NCBI GenBank assembly: GCA_039819785.1
Contig: JBCBRH010000008.1
Span: forward strand, 58,981-122,980
DNA length: 64,000 nt
Source: JBCBRD01 sp039819785
Lineage (GTDB): Bacteria; Pseudomonadota; Alphaproteobacteria; Rhizobiales; Hyphomicrobiaceae
Direction: 5' to 3'
A model generated the notes under the pieces. That model was not told the DNA's origin and made no database searches. It worked only from the letters and a program-made list of their open reading frames with translations. Positions 46,861 to 56,044 of the stretch are shown one piece after another (positions within the stretch are counted from its first letter, which is position 1; each line of letters starts with the position of its first letter). The position numbers and the translations under genes were made by a program.

Positions 46861-47691
46861 CTATCGCTGCTGAGATTCTCCTGGAGCAACCCTGGTCTGA
46901 AGCTCGCGCTCAAAAATCGCTGCATCGGCGTAGGTTGAGGCCTTCGTGCGTTGTTGATCGGTTCGCACCGTCCAAGCGAAGACGGGATACCCCATGGCGC
47001 GCAGGTGCTGGGTCTGGGGTGTGGGTAGGTCATTCACATTGTAGGCCACAAAAGACGGCTTCACGCGCGGTGCGTCCTCCAGTTCTGCAAGGGCTTTTGC
47101 GCGCTTTGCGGTTAGGTTCTTTGGCAAAGGCATGGTGTCCACATAACCGGTGGCGACGAGGCCGCGTGGGATTTGCGGCTCGCGCGCCTTGATGGCTGCC
47201 AGGATATCAGGATCAAAGGACATCACGGCAGCGGGTCCTTCATACGCGACCAGGGCAGAGCACAGTTGCGCGATAAAGCTGTCATCTGGTTGGATCGCGG
47301 TTCGGTTCCACATACTTTTGACTTCAACGAGAATGGGGGCACGACCAGCGACCAGCTTCAGCCCTGCGCTCAAGGTCAGAATAGGTGCGCCCGACCCGGC
47401 ATGTGCCACCGTTTCGAGGTCTCGCTCAGTCAGTGTTGCGGTATCGCCCTGGCGGTTCGTGAGACGGTCAGTCGTTGCATCATGGAAAATGATCGGGCGT
47501 CCGCCAGCGGCGGCCCTGACGTCACATTCAATGCCAAAGCCGGACCGAATCGCAGCTTTGAAGGCAGGACCGGTGTTTTCTACGATGGTTGCTGCGTGAT
47601 CGTGCAGGCCGCGGTGGGCGATCGGCCTGACAAATTGCGACCGGTCCAGCGGCTTTGCAAGCTGTTCAAGGCTGATTTGGTGAGGGGCCAT
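46861..47691 (-). CDS. ugpQ: glycerophosphodiester phosphodiesterase
   Basis: 276 residues, cytoplasmic GDPD that splits glycerophosphodiesters to glycerol-3-phosphate and an alcohol. The catalytic set is visible: AHRGLHD (His/Arg), NTGPAFKAAIRSGFGIECDVR (Glu/Asp metal ligands) and FHDATTDRLT. The later EVKSMW strand supplies the third ligand region. It is cotranscribed with the RidA gene 32 bases upstream. The symbol is by family, not by a linked ugp transporter. Confidence 0.9.
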   Translation of the reverse strand: MAPHQISLEQLAKPLDRSQFVRPIAHRGLHDHAATIVENTGPAFKAAIRSGFGIECDVRAAAGGRPIIFHDATTDRLTNRQGDTATLTERDLETVAHAGSGAPILTLSAGLKLVAGRAPILVEVKSMWNRTAIQPDDSFIAQLCSALVAYEGPAAVMSFDPDILAAIKAREPQIPRGLVATGYVDTMPLPKNLTAKRAKALAELEDAPRVKPSFVAYNVNDLPTPQTQHLRAMGYPVFAWTVRTDQQRTKASTYADAAIFERELQTRVAPGESQQR

Positions 47692-47723
47692 GCGGAAGCT
47701 GCCGATTGTCCGTCTGCGCAGCG

Positions 47724-48194
47724 TCAGGCCGGGGTGATTGCGAACACGGCATCAACCTCAACAGCGGCTGCAAATGGCAGACTTGCCACCCCTACGGCAA
47801 TGCGCGTGTGCCGCCCGATGTCACCGAGGGCGCTGGCCATCAGGTCGGATGCGCCGTCGATGATTTTGGGATGTGCCGTGAAGTCAGGCGTTGCGTTCAC
47901 AAACCCGTTCAATCGCATCACGCCGGCAATCCGGGTCAGGTCTCCAAGGGCCTCCTTTGCCTGTGTCAGGATATTGATCGTGCACAGTGCTGCTGCTTTC
48001 TGACCGTCCTCGACGGTCAGGTCCGCGCCCAAACGGCCCGTCATGAGATGGCCGTCCGCGTCTTTGGGGAGTTGCCCCGACACAAACAGCAATTGTCCGC
48101 TGATCATGCAGGGGACGTAGTTTCCTGCCGGGGGCGGGGCTGCCGGGAGGGTGTAGCCCAAGTCTTTGAGCCGGGCTTCGATGGTGCTGGGCAT
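47724..48194 (-). CDS. RidA/YjgF-family protein
   Basis: 156 residues forming one RidA-like domain: GNYVPCMISGQLLFVSGQLPKDADGHLMTGRLGADLTVEDG, then LTQAKEALGDLTRI and RIAVGVASLPFAAAVEVDAVF. The family deaminates reactive enamines from PLP enzymes; this longer subgroup is less studied. The arginine of true RidA active sites cannot be assigned with certainty by eye. First gene of a two-gene unit with the diesterase. Confidence 0.9.
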   Translation of the reverse strand: MPSTIEARLKDLGYTLPAAPPPAGNYVPCMISGQLLFVSGQLPKDADGHLMTGRLGADLTVEDGQKAAALCTINILTQAKEALGDLTRIAGVMRLNGFVNATPDFTAHPKIIDGASDLMASALGDIGRHTRIAVGVASLPFAAAVEVDAVFAITPA

Positions 48195-48517
48195 GGTGTT
48201 GTTTTCTCGATTGTTGAGCCGGAAAAGGATGGATGGTCTGCCGTGTGTAGCAAATCAAACGTGCATTGACGCCCCGAAATCATAGGGATTGGCCTGGCAC
48301 ACGGACTGTCTTGGCGCGAAGCGTGACCTGAGATGATGGCCCCGGGAAGTTGATTTGTCGCCATGCTGGTCAAGGCGGGCGTTCCGGCTTATTCTATGGA
48401 GATGTAAGTATCTGGCGTTCAGTCAAACGGCCCCGGAGGGTGCTGCACGCTGGGGTTGGTACAGCGCATGCTTCAAATCAAAGCCCTGCTGCTGGCTTGT
48501 TGTGGAAATTGGTGCCG
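48195..48517. other. divergent gap between the RidA gene and eipB
   Basis: About 320 bases containing both promoters; no operator, repeat or RNA gene recognised. The open frame that runs into eipB from 48350 is not conserved in character. Confidence 0.4.
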
Positions 48518-49372
48518 ATGAAAACGTTGCTAACGATTATGGTTGCTGGTGTTGCTGGAAGCGTTCCGATCGCTGGCGCGTTTGCCGTGGCCGGTGACGG
48601 CATCCGGTTTTCGCCTCACCGCGCCGTCTATGACATCACATTGCAGCAATCGGTTGCGGGCTCTGGTGTTTCAGAATTGAATGGCCGCATGGTCTATGAA
48701 CTGTCGGGCAGCGCTTGTGATGGGTTTTCCCAGAATATGCGCTTCGTCACCCGCATTGCTGATGAAGACGGCAGCACACAGGTCAACGATTTGAGGACAT
48801 CCAGCTGGGAAGCGGCGCGCGGGAAGCGGCTGCGGTTTTCGCTCAACCAGTATCACAACGATCAACTGGCGGAAGCCACCGAAGGTGATGCCGGGCGCAC
48901 CGGACCAGACCGCTCGCGGGTTGATGTCCGGCTTAAGAAACCGACTCGCAAAAAAGTCAGCCTGAAACCGGGTGTTGTGTTTCCGATGCAGCATTCACGT
49001 GGATTGATGCGGGCGGCCAAAGACGGCAAACGGGTTTACAGCGCCAACCTTTTTGATGGGTCTGAAAAGGGTGAGCGATTTTATTTTACAAGTGCGGTGA
49101 TTGGGAATGCGCGGAGTGAAACGGTCAACCCTGTGCGCCTGCCCGATAAGATTGGCGCATCGCTGCGCGGACGGACAGCGTGGCCGATCTCAATTGGCTA
49201 TTTCGATCCCGACAAGACGACCGCTGATGCCGTACCGTCCTACGAATTGTCGTTTATGTATTTTGACAACGGCGTTTCGACCAGTCTGATGATCGATTAC
49301 GGCGACTTTTCCATTCGCGGAAAGCTTGCCGAACTTCAGATGCTGCCTGTTGCAGAATGCGACGCGCCCTGA
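48518..49372 (+). CDS. eipB: cell envelope integrity protein EipB (DUF1849)
   Basis: 284 residues with a cleavable signal peptide (to about residue 25, ending AFA). The beta-rich DUF1849 body shows FSPHRAVYDITLQ, MVYELSGSACDGFSQNMRF, VVFPMQHSRGLMRAA and WPISIGYFDP. The two cysteines C67 and C281 match the conserved disulfide of Brucella EipB, a periplasmic beta-spiral protein needed for envelope integrity. ATG 48518 gives a normal signal peptide. The 3' end overlaps the convergent flippase gene by 37 bases. Confidence 0.9.
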   Translation: MKTLLTIMVAGVAGSVPIAGAFAVAGDGIRFSPHRAVYDITLQQSVAGSGVSELNGRMVYELSGSACDGFSQNMRFVTRIADEDGSTQVNDLRTSSWEAARGKRLRFSLNQYHNDQLAEATEGDAGRTGPDRSRVDVRLKKPTRKKVSLKPGVVFPMQHSRGLMRAAKDGKRVYSANLFDGSEKGERFYFTSAVIGNARSETVNPVRLPDKIGASLRGRTAWPISIGYFDPDKTTADAVPSYELSFMYFDNGVSTSLMIDYGDFSIRGKLAELQMLPVAECDAP

Positions 49373-50880
49373 CCCGTGGGGGATGTCGTCGGTGCCGGTT
49401 GTAGTGCTCTCAAGGTGCGTTGCAGGAGTGCCCTGGTCTCGGGCAAGGCAACGGCCAGTGTTGCGGCAGTGATCGTGGCAGCAGCCACGGCAAGGCTGAT
49501 TGTCGCGAGTGCGCTCCACGCTGATACAACCGATGGGAACACGACGAGTGCACCTCCGATCAAAACTGCCGGGATCAATGCCAGGCAGCGAACGGCGAAG
49601 GCTACGGACAATCGATCATCCTTCCGGCCGACCCTTGCGATGATGTAGATCAGAGAGAGGGCTTCGGCGGCGAGGCCTGCTAGTGCCATGCCGATCAATC
49701 CATAACCCGACTGTGCGGCGACGAATGCCAGGGGCAGGCCAATCGCTCGGACCAGACCGGCAATCAGCAGTGGGCGGGTATCGCCCATGGCCATCAACGC
49801 CATACCCGGAACAGCCTGCAGCATGCGCAGAGCCCACATCATAGCAAGGATTGTGACGAGGCTGCCGAGGCCCGCATAATTGTCGCCGAAGGCCACCGGA
49901 AGGACCGCGCCACCAGAGAGGGCGAAGCCAACCAAATAAGCAGCCGCCAAAATGACGACGGCTTCAGAAAGCGTCGCAAAACGTCTCAGGAAAACCTCAG
50001 GTGTGTCGCGCGCTTCGGATAGCACGGGCAACATGAGTGCGTTGCCGACTTTGGCTGCGAGCAGGCCTGGCACCATGGTGAGGAGGAAGGCCGTTGTGAA
50101 GGAGGCGAGCGCTTCCATGCCAAGCAGGCCGCCGATGAGAAAGCGGTCTCCCTGGTAGACAGCGACAAGCGGGATGGCGCTGAGCCAAATCGGCCAGCCG
50201 AACTTCAAGGTGGCGGCGATGTGATTTTCCGACCATGCGATGCGGTAGGGCCGGACCGCGAGCAGGTGGGACGTGAGTGTACTGGAGATGGCAGCTGCGA
50301 TGATGATCCAGGGGATTGCTGCGAAGGTCGGCGCGTAGACCAGGGCTGGCCAGGCAACCAGCGTTGCGATCACCTGAGGGGCGGCTTCATAAAGGACGAA
50401 CGGCCGATTGTTGAGTTGGCGCTGATGCCAGCGGAAATCGAGGTGCGCGAAGCCCTTGATGACCGGGACGAGGCTTGCCACCTCGAAGGCCCATTGGGCA
50501 TGGCTGATACCCAGAGCCGAAGTCATGGGACCGGCGAGCAGATACAGTATGGCGCCCGTGATCAGCCCTTTCGCCACGAGCGTCAGATGCGCGAGGGCTG
50601 TGAGTGCAGGATCGTCGCCGTCTTTGGATTGCACGATCAGGCGATCGCTTCCGACGTCGCTGAGCGTTTCGATGAGCTGCAAAGTGATCGTGATGGTCGC
50701 GGCGATGCCGAAGTCGCCTTTGGACAGTGCGTGCCCGATGAGCGCGTTGCGGGCAAAAGCAAAGGCCTGCGCTGCTGCGAAACCGGAGATCAGCAGCAGG
50801 CCCTGCCGGCCGACTTTTGCTGCCGTTGCCGTTTGAGGTTTTGCCGGCTGGTCGATGAGGGGTGGTGCCTGGATGGCCAT
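49336..50880 (-). CDS. Wzx-like polysaccharide flippase / exporter
   Basis: 514 residues with about 12-14 hydrophobic helices from residue 25 onward (QGLLLISGFAAAQAFAFARNALIGHALSKGDFGIAATITIT). The fold is that of MATE-like oligosaccharide flippases (Wzx/RfbX) moving lipid-linked glycan across the inner membrane. It lies 3 bases downstream of a glycosyltransferase gene, in an operon with a second. Residues after about 490 are a polar tail. No polymerase (Wzy) gene is visible nearby. Confidence 0.88.
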   Translation of the reverse strand: MAIQAPPLIDQPAKPQTATAAKVGRQGLLLISGFAAAQAFAFARNALIGHALSKGDFGIAATITITLQLIETLSDVGSDRLIVQSKDGDDPALTALAHLTLVAKGLITGAILYLLAGPMTSALGISHAQWAFEVASLVPVIKGFAHLDFRWHQRQLNNRPFVLYEAAPQVIATLVAWPALVYAPTFAAIPWIIIAAAISSTLTSHLLAVRPYRIAWSENHIAATLKFGWPIWLSAIPLVAVYQGDRFLIGGLLGMEALASFTTAFLLTMVPGLLAAKVGNALMLPVLSEARDTPEVFLRRFATLSEAVVILAAAYLVGFALSGGAVLPVAFGDNYAGLGSLVTILAMMWALRMLQAVPGMALMAMGDTRPLLIAGLVRAIGLPLAFVAAQSGYGLIGMALAGLAAEALSLIYIIARVGRKDDRLSVAFAVRCLALIPAVLIGGALVVFPSVVSAWSALATISLAVAAATITAATLAVALPETRALLQRTLRALQPAPTTSPTGQGASHSATGSI

Positions 50881-50883
50881 TGG

Positions 50884-51819
50884 TCAGGCCGTGGTCTGTG
50901 TGAGCGGATGCGGGGCAGCGGGTTTGGGTTCTGCTTTGCGTGCAAGCGCGGTCCTGGCCCAGGCGAGGCGGCGGGTCAGCTTTTCCAATGTCCATTCGAT
51001 TGCCGGATTCACCACGCGGCCGAGGCGCGATGCGTCAAGCCGGATAAGCGCACACGTGGTCTGCACATAGCGTGGGCGAAATGCGTGTGACCACTTGGTG
51101 CGAAACGCGGCTTTGGCGATGTCGAAGGATGCGTTCTTATTGCCCGGCGAAAGATGATGCAGATGAAAGTCGATAACATAGGCCTGCCACCCCATGGTTT
51201 CAGCAGCCAGGCAGATGTCAGCGCCGTAAAAGTGGAACCCTGTGAGGTTGCGGGAAAACCCGATCTGGGCGGCGCGCCTGACGACGATAAAGTTTTCATC
51301 AAGGCTTGAAACGCGCTGCGGAAAAGCACCCACGGACTGGTTTTCGCCGTGGGGGTCTGTGATGCGTAAAGCCAATTCGCCTGGCGCGATGCCACCGGCA
51401 TTCCCGGCCAATGCCCAATCGGGGTGGTTGTCGTGCAAGTCGGTGATCCGGGCTTCGAGTGCTGCGCGGTCATCCTCGCCCAGGCGGACGTCCTGGTGGC
51501 ACAGAATGACATACGGTGCTCGGGCGGCTGTCAGGGCGGCGTTCAGACCTTCGTAGGCACAGGTCTGGCCGGGCGTGGAACCACTGACTGCGCTGTCGCT
51601 ACGGGCTGTGTCGATGAGATTGGGCGTATTGTCGATAACGAGATATTCGCACGTGTCAGGCGTGAACCCACCGTCCGCGAAGGAGGCGCACATCTCGGCA
51701 TACTGTGCGGTGTCCGTCACGAGTGTCGCGATCGTAAAGGCAGGTGCCGAAGCGTCCCTGGAGCATATGGTCTGAGGGGCGATGGGCTTTGCGAAGCTGG
51801 GCAGCTTTTTGTCAGCCAT
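50884..51819 (-). CDS. glycosyltransferase, GT-A fold (family 2-like)
   Basis: 311 residues. The GT-A features are an N-terminal EYLVIDNTPN strand, APYVILCHQDVRLGEDDRAAL with the D-x-D-like QDV at the metal site, and FSRNLTGFHFYGADICLAAETMGWQAYVIDFHLHHLS near the acceptor site. The sugar is unknown. It sits between the GT2 gene upstream (47 bases) and the flippase (3 bases), so these three form one leftward operon. Confidence 0.82.
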   Translation of the reverse strand: MADKKLPSFAKPIAPQTICSRDASAPAFTIATLVTDTAQYAEMCASFADGGFTPDTCEYLVIDNTPNLIDTARSDSAVSGSTPGQTCAYEGLNAALTAARAPYVILCHQDVRLGEDDRAALEARITDLHDNHPDWALAGNAGGIAPGELALRITDPHGENQSVGAFPQRVSSLDENFIVVRRAAQIGFSRNLTGFHFYGADICLAAETMGWQAYVIDFHLHHLSPGNKNASFDIAKAAFRTKWSHAFRPRYVQTTCALIRLDASRLGRVVNPAIEWTLEKLTRRLAWARTALARKAEPKPAAPHPLTQTTA

Positions 51820-51866
51820 TGTTGTGCTTTCTGGTGCCGGGGTGAGGGCGTTTGGGGCGTCGCGAC

Positions 51867-52907
51867 TTAGCTGTTTGCGGGGGCAAGATCTGGCCCTGCA
51901 TCTGAAGTGCGGGTCGTTGAAGCCAGTGGATTATCGGTGAAGCCGTTGCGCCATTCGGACTTGCGCCGGAGAACTTCGCGCCAAGCCAGTGTCTGGTCCT
52001 CGCGCCCTTTCGAGGGCTTGAAGGCAAGGGCAATGCGGCCAGCCAGCCAGCGGGTTAGCGGCCAGGCGTGCAGGCAGGTGCGTGTTGCGGTCCGCCGCCA
52101 GCCGGTCATGTGGCGTTCGATCAGTTCGCTCTTGGCGGTCAGTAGGCGGACCACCTTGTCGGCGCGTACTTTCTCGGATGCACCACCGATGTGGATAATG
52201 GCGGCATCCGGTGTGATCTGGGGTTTTGCGCCCTTGGCGGCGGCGCGCAAACACAGATCGGCTTCTTCGCCGTACATGAAAAAGACCGGGGCAAACCCGT
52301 TCAGTTCGCGCCAGAGCGATGTGTCGATCAGGAGAAAGCAGCCAGAGACAATGTCGACTTCGCGGACAGTGTCACGCTGCCATGCGCCGAAGGTTTCGCC
52401 GTTGAACCGTTCGCTCGTTGGGAACAGTGCTGTCAAACCGGACGTACGGCAGAACTGATTCCAGACCGTCATGCGACCCCAGCAGGACGCGGGGTTCAAG
52501 GTGCCGTCCTCGAAGAATGTGCGTCCTCCCCAAATGCCTGCGTCGGGCGTCTCATTTGCAAAGTCCATCAGTTCGTCGATTGCGGCATCCATGACGATGG
52601 TATCGGGGTTGAGCAGCAGGATGCGCGGTGCGTGCACATGGGCAGAGGCCAGGTTGTTGGCTGCGCCGAAGCCGAGGTTTTGTTTGGATCGGATAAGGTG
52701 GACATCTGGAAAAGCTGCGGCAATTGCGTTTGGCGAGCCGTCCGTCGATGCGTTGTCTACGACGATGACCTGGGCTTTGTACTTCGTTGTTTCACGCAGA
52801 GCTGAAGAGATGGCAGCCAACGTCATTTCGCAGGTGTTATAGCTGACGATCAGGACTGAGACGTCGATGTCTGAATTGTCTTTTTTTATTTTGGCACAAT
52901 CGGTCAT
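51867..52907 (-). CDS. glycosyltransferase family 2 (rhamnosyltransferase-like)
   Basis: 346 residues. VSVLIVSYNTCEMTLAAISSAL opens a GT2 domain; VIVVDNASTDGSPNAIAAAFPDV binds nucleotide and RILLLNPDTIVMDAAID carries the D-x-D-like NPD. FFMYGEEADLCLRAAAKG is the typical acceptor-side E-D/E-D motif of WbbL-type rhamnosyltransferases. First gene of the leftward polysaccharide operon, divergent from another glycosyltransferase gene. Confidence 0.9.
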   Translation of the reverse strand: MTDCAKIKKDNSDIDVSVLIVSYNTCEMTLAAISSALRETTKYKAQVIVVDNASTDGSPNAIAAAFPDVHLIRSKQNLGFGAANNLASAHVHAPRILLLNPDTIVMDAAIDELMDFANETPDAGIWGGRTFFEDGTLNPASCWGRMTVWNQFCRTSGLTALFPTSERFNGETFGAWQRDTVREVDIVSGCFLLIDTSLWRELNGFAPVFFMYGEEADLCLRAAAKGAKPQITPDAAIIHIGGASEKVRADKVVRLLTAKSELIERHMTGWRRTATRTCLHAWPLTRWLAGRIALAFKPSKGREDQTLAWREVLRRKSEWRNGFTDNPLASTTRTSDAGPDLAPANS

Positions 52908-53112
52908 GTTTTATTTGCCGTTTCAACCTGCGGTGAAATCTGCCTTTAAGGACTGGCATTCTTGTCTGGTGAGCGCAGGATCGGAAATTGCGGCTAATTC
53001 CACGTTAAAATCCGGCTTTCAATAACGAGGAATTAAGGCTGAACATGCATGACTTGGGTCCCGGGCGGAGCGGTGCGCCCTTGAATAGTTATGTGCAGGA
53101 GTTTCCAAGGCT

Positions 53113-54399
53113 ATGGGTGAAAATACGATGAAGCCTGGTGTTGAGCCTGCGCCCATAAGCACAGCGGACAATACTGCTTTGGGGCTCGAAAATGCCCTGT
53201 CCGGTGCTGAGTTCGACGGCATCATCTGCATCGGTGGCGAAGACTGGTGGTACCACAATCGTGGTCATTTCGACTTTCAGATCATGCGGCGGTTGGCAAA
53301 ACGCTGGCCCGTCTTGTTCGTCAATTCGTTGGGCGTCCGGATGCCAAGTTTGTCGGATAAAGGCTTATTTGCCAAACGCATTGGCCGGAAACTCAAATCG
53401 TTTTCGCGCGGTGTGACGAATGTCGAGAATAAATTCTGGGTGTTTTCTCCGCTGAGCGTTCCAGGCGAAGCGGTTCGCAAATTCAATGCATCATCGCTTA
53501 GCCCGCAAATTCGGCTTGCCGCTTTTCGGGCGGGTATCCGAAAGCCGCTGTTATGGGTTCATTGTCCCGCGGGTGTCGATGTGATCGACAGCCTGCCGCA
53601 CACGGGTCTGGTGTTTCAACGCACAGACCGGTTTGAATCTTTTCCTGAAGGCGATCCGGTTGTGCTGAAGCAGCAGGTGGATACGCTGCGGGCGCGCGCC
53701 GATCTGGTGGTGTACGCCGCGCCTCATTTGCAGGATGAAGAGTGCCAGTCCGTAAAACGCTCATTGCTCGTGACGCATGGTGTCGACGTGGAGCGGTTCC
53801 GGGCGGCTGGCGCCAAGACACAGACAATCGGCCCTCGCGACATTGCACACTTAAAGCGCCCGCGTGTTGGATTTATCGGGGGTATTGATGCCCATACATT
53901 CGACCCGGATCTGTTTTTGTCAGTCGCCGGCATGCTGCCTGATCATCAATTCATTCTGGTGGGGGGATGTTCGCTGCAGGAGGACTGGTGCCAGCTGGAG
54001 AATGTGCGCGCCGTGGGGCGGAAGCCCTACGAGGTCGTTGCCGACTATATGGCAGCCATGGATTGTCTGATCATGCCGTGGAACCGGTCTGAGTGGATTG
54101 CCGCGTGCAATCCCATCAAGTTGAAGGAGTATCTGGCGGTGGGGCGGCCTGTTGTGTCGCGGCCCTTCCAGGCGCTGAAGCCTTACGAGGGCGTTGTGCG
54201 TGTGGCCGATGATGCTGCAACATTTGCCTCGGCGGTGCGCGAGGCCTGCGTCCAGCCATATGATGGAACCCAAGCGCTGGCGCTGGTGGCACAGGAAGAC
54301 TGGGACGCGAAGGTTGGCTTGGTGGCGGACGCCCTTTGCCGGCTGCATAAGCCGGTTACCGACAATGGCGAATACGAAGAAGCGCGAACGGCGGCCTAA
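53113..54399 (+). CDS. glycosyltransferase (GT-B fold, GT4-like)
   Basis: 428 residues. The N-terminal half includes DGIICIGGEDWWYHNRGHFDFQIMRRLAKRWPVLFVNSLGVR. The C-terminal half follows the GT4 scheme: PRVGFIGGIDAHTFDPDLFLSVAGMLPDHQFILVGG, VRAVGRKPYEVVADYMAAMDCLIMPW and NPIKLKEYLAVGRPVVS (donor-site lysine/glutamate region). AGGAG and AAGG precede ATG 53113. It is divergent from the leftward operon and very likely contributes to the same surface polysaccharide. Confidence 0.86.
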   Translation: MGENTMKPGVEPAPISTADNTALGLENALSGAEFDGIICIGGEDWWYHNRGHFDFQIMRRLAKRWPVLFVNSLGVRMPSLSDKGLFAKRIGRKLKSFSRGVTNVENKFWVFSPLSVPGEAVRKFNASSLSPQIRLAAFRAGIRKPLLWVHCPAGVDVIDSLPHTGLVFQRTDRFESFPEGDPVVLKQQVDTLRARADLVVYAAPHLQDEECQSVKRSLLVTHGVDVERFRAAGAKTQTIGPRDIAHLKRPRVGFIGGIDAHTFDPDLFLSVAGMLPDHQFILVGGCSLQEDWCQLENVRAVGRKPYEVVADYMAAMDCLIMPWNRSEWIAACNPIKLKEYLAVGRPVVSRPFQALKPYEGVVRVADDAATFASAVREACVQPYDGTQALALVAQEDWDAKVGLVADALCRLHKPVTDNGEYEEARTAA

Positions 54400-54421
54400 C
54401 GAGGATCGTTGGTGGGGGCGA

Positions 54422-55009
54422 CTAAAGCCAGGCCATACCTTCGGTGGAAATGCGAAGGATTTGATCCTGCGGCACTTCCAGTTCCAGGATGTTGTTCATA
54501 TCAATGCCGAGAAGGTACCCGCGCAGGGCTCGCGATATTCCGCCGTGGGTTGCAACGACGGTCGTCCGATCCAGTTCCTCGACCCAGGGTATAATGCGCT
54601 CCATCAGATCAGCGTAGCTTTCGCCGTCTTTCGGGCACCAGTTGAACGGATCGGCAACGCGGTTTTTCATGCCCTCCGGGTCGATCTTAGGGAGATCGGT
54701 GAGCAGTTGGCCTTCCCAATGGCCATAGTGCACTTCGCGGATGCGGGGGTCGGTGCTGAAGTCGTCAGGCTTCAATCCCATCTCCCGGCGTACGATCCGC
54801 ATTGTTTCCATCGTGCGCCCGAGCGGGCTCGCTACGAAGTGCGCCTCTGACAAATCGACGTCGGCCTCTCGCAATGCGAGGCCGTTGCGGGCCGCTTGCC
54901 GGCGGCCCAAATCGTTCAGAGGAATATCGGCCTGGCCCTGATAGCGTTGCTCGGCGTTCCAGTCCGTCTGGCCGTGGCGAATGCAGTAAATGACGACGGG
55001 ATCAGGCAT
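54422..55009 (-). CDS. histidine phosphatase family protein
   Basis: 195 residues. The phosphoglycerate-mutase-like RHGQTDWN (H12) carries the nucleophile. VASPLGRTMETMRIV gives the arginine, REVHYGHWEGQLLTDL the acid region and VATHGGISRALRGYLLG the second histidine. Usually a broad phosphatase rather than a glycolytic mutase. It lies 49 bases downstream of fabI on the same strand, probably cotranscribed. Confidence 0.93.
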   Translation of the reverse strand: MPDPVVIYCIRHGQTDWNAEQRYQGQADIPLNDLGRRQAARNGLALREADVDLSEAHFVASPLGRTMETMRIVRREMGLKPDDFSTDPRIREVHYGHWEGQLLTDLPKIDPEGMKNRVADPFNWCPKDGESYADLMERIIPWVEELDRTTVVATHGGISRALRGYLLGIDMNNILELEVPQDQILRISTEGMAWL

Positions 55010-55058
55010 CGTGTCTTGTTCGCTTCCCGAATAAACGCGATGAACCGTGGTTGATGAG

Positions 55059-55901
55059 TCAGGCCTTTTCGACGGTGATGTCGGGGGCGTCTTCGTTTTT
55101 CATGCCTTGAACATGGTAGCCCGCATCGACGTAGTGGATTTCGCCTGTCACGCCGCCTGCCAGGTCAGACAGCAGATAGACGCCCGCGCCACCGACTTCT
55201 TCGATGGTGACGGTCCGGCGAAGTGGTGAATTGTATTCGTTCCATCGCAGAATATAGCGGAAGTCTGCGATGCCGGAGGCTGCCAGCGTTTTGATCGGGC
55301 CGGCTGAAATGGCGTTGACGCGGATACCCTTCTGTCCCAGATCAGCTGCGAGATATCTGACGCTGGCTTCCAGGGCGGCTTTTGCGACGCCCATGACATT
55401 GTAGTGCGGCATAACTTTTTCGGCGCCGTAGTATGTCAAGGTAATGATCGAGCCGCCGCCAACCATGAGCTTTTCAGCGCGCTTTGCCAGTGTGGTCAGC
55501 GAAAAGCATGAGATATTCATGGTCTTGTTGAAGTTGTCTTCCGACGTGTCGACGTAGCGCCCATCCAATTCGGCTTTGTCGGAAAACGCGATGGCGTGGA
55601 CAAGGAAGTCCAGACCGCCCCATTCGGTCTTCAAGGTCTCGAATACGGCATCCATTGAGGCTGCATCCGTGACATCACATGGGAGCACGAGCGTCGAGCC
55701 AAGCTCGGTCGCCAATGGGTCAACGCGTTTTTTTAAGGCGTCGCCTTGGTAGGTAAATGCCAGTTCAGCACCTTGAGCGGCACAAGACTTTGCAATGCCC
55801 CATGCGATGGAGCGATTGTTTGCGACGCCCATGATGAGGCCGCGCTTGCCAGCCATCAGGGTGCCGGTCGGCGTTGCCGTATTCGGCGCCGTAGCGGTCA
55901 T
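55059..55901 (-). CDS. fabI: enoyl-ACP reductase, NADH dependent
   Basis: 280 residues. Last step of each fatty-acid elongation cycle. GLIMGVANNRSIAWGIAKSCA binds NAD, and FLVHAIAFSDKAELDGRYVD, SIITLTYYGAEKVMPHYNVMGVAKAALE (catalytic YxxxxxxK) and RVNAISAGPIKTLAASGI are diagnostic of FabI. Fifteen poorly conserved N-terminal residues precede MAGKRGLIMG, so the real start may be that internal ATG. It has a well-known drug-target fold, with nothing unusual here. Confidence 0.95.
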   Translation of the reverse strand: MTATAPNTATPTGTLMAGKRGLIMGVANNRSIAWGIAKSCAAQGAELAFTYQGDALKKRVDPLATELGSTLVLPCDVTDAASMDAVFETLKTEWGGLDFLVHAIAFSDKAELDGRYVDTSEDNFNKTMNISCFSLTTLAKRAEKLMVGGGSIITLTYYGAEKVMPHYNVMGVAKAALEASVRYLAADLGQKGIRVNAISAGPIKTLAASGIADFRYILRWNEYNSPLRRTVTIEEVGGAGVYLLSDLAGGVTGEIHYVDAGYHVQGMKNEDAPDITVEKA

Positions 55902-56044
55902 CGTCTTTTGAAACCTTTTGATTGCTTTTGTGTAATGGCGCGCATCCTACACAACTCGGGGCGACGGTCCAGCGCCGGTCTTGCCTGCGTGGCGGGTCGC
56001 CACAGTGCGATGGCCAAAACCGACGCTAATTCGGTGCCGAATGG

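Noticed and set aside
50221..51090. 289-codon plus-strand open frame across the flippase and glycosyltransferase genes
   Set aside because: Antisense to two clear genes and without protein-like hydrophobic patterning.
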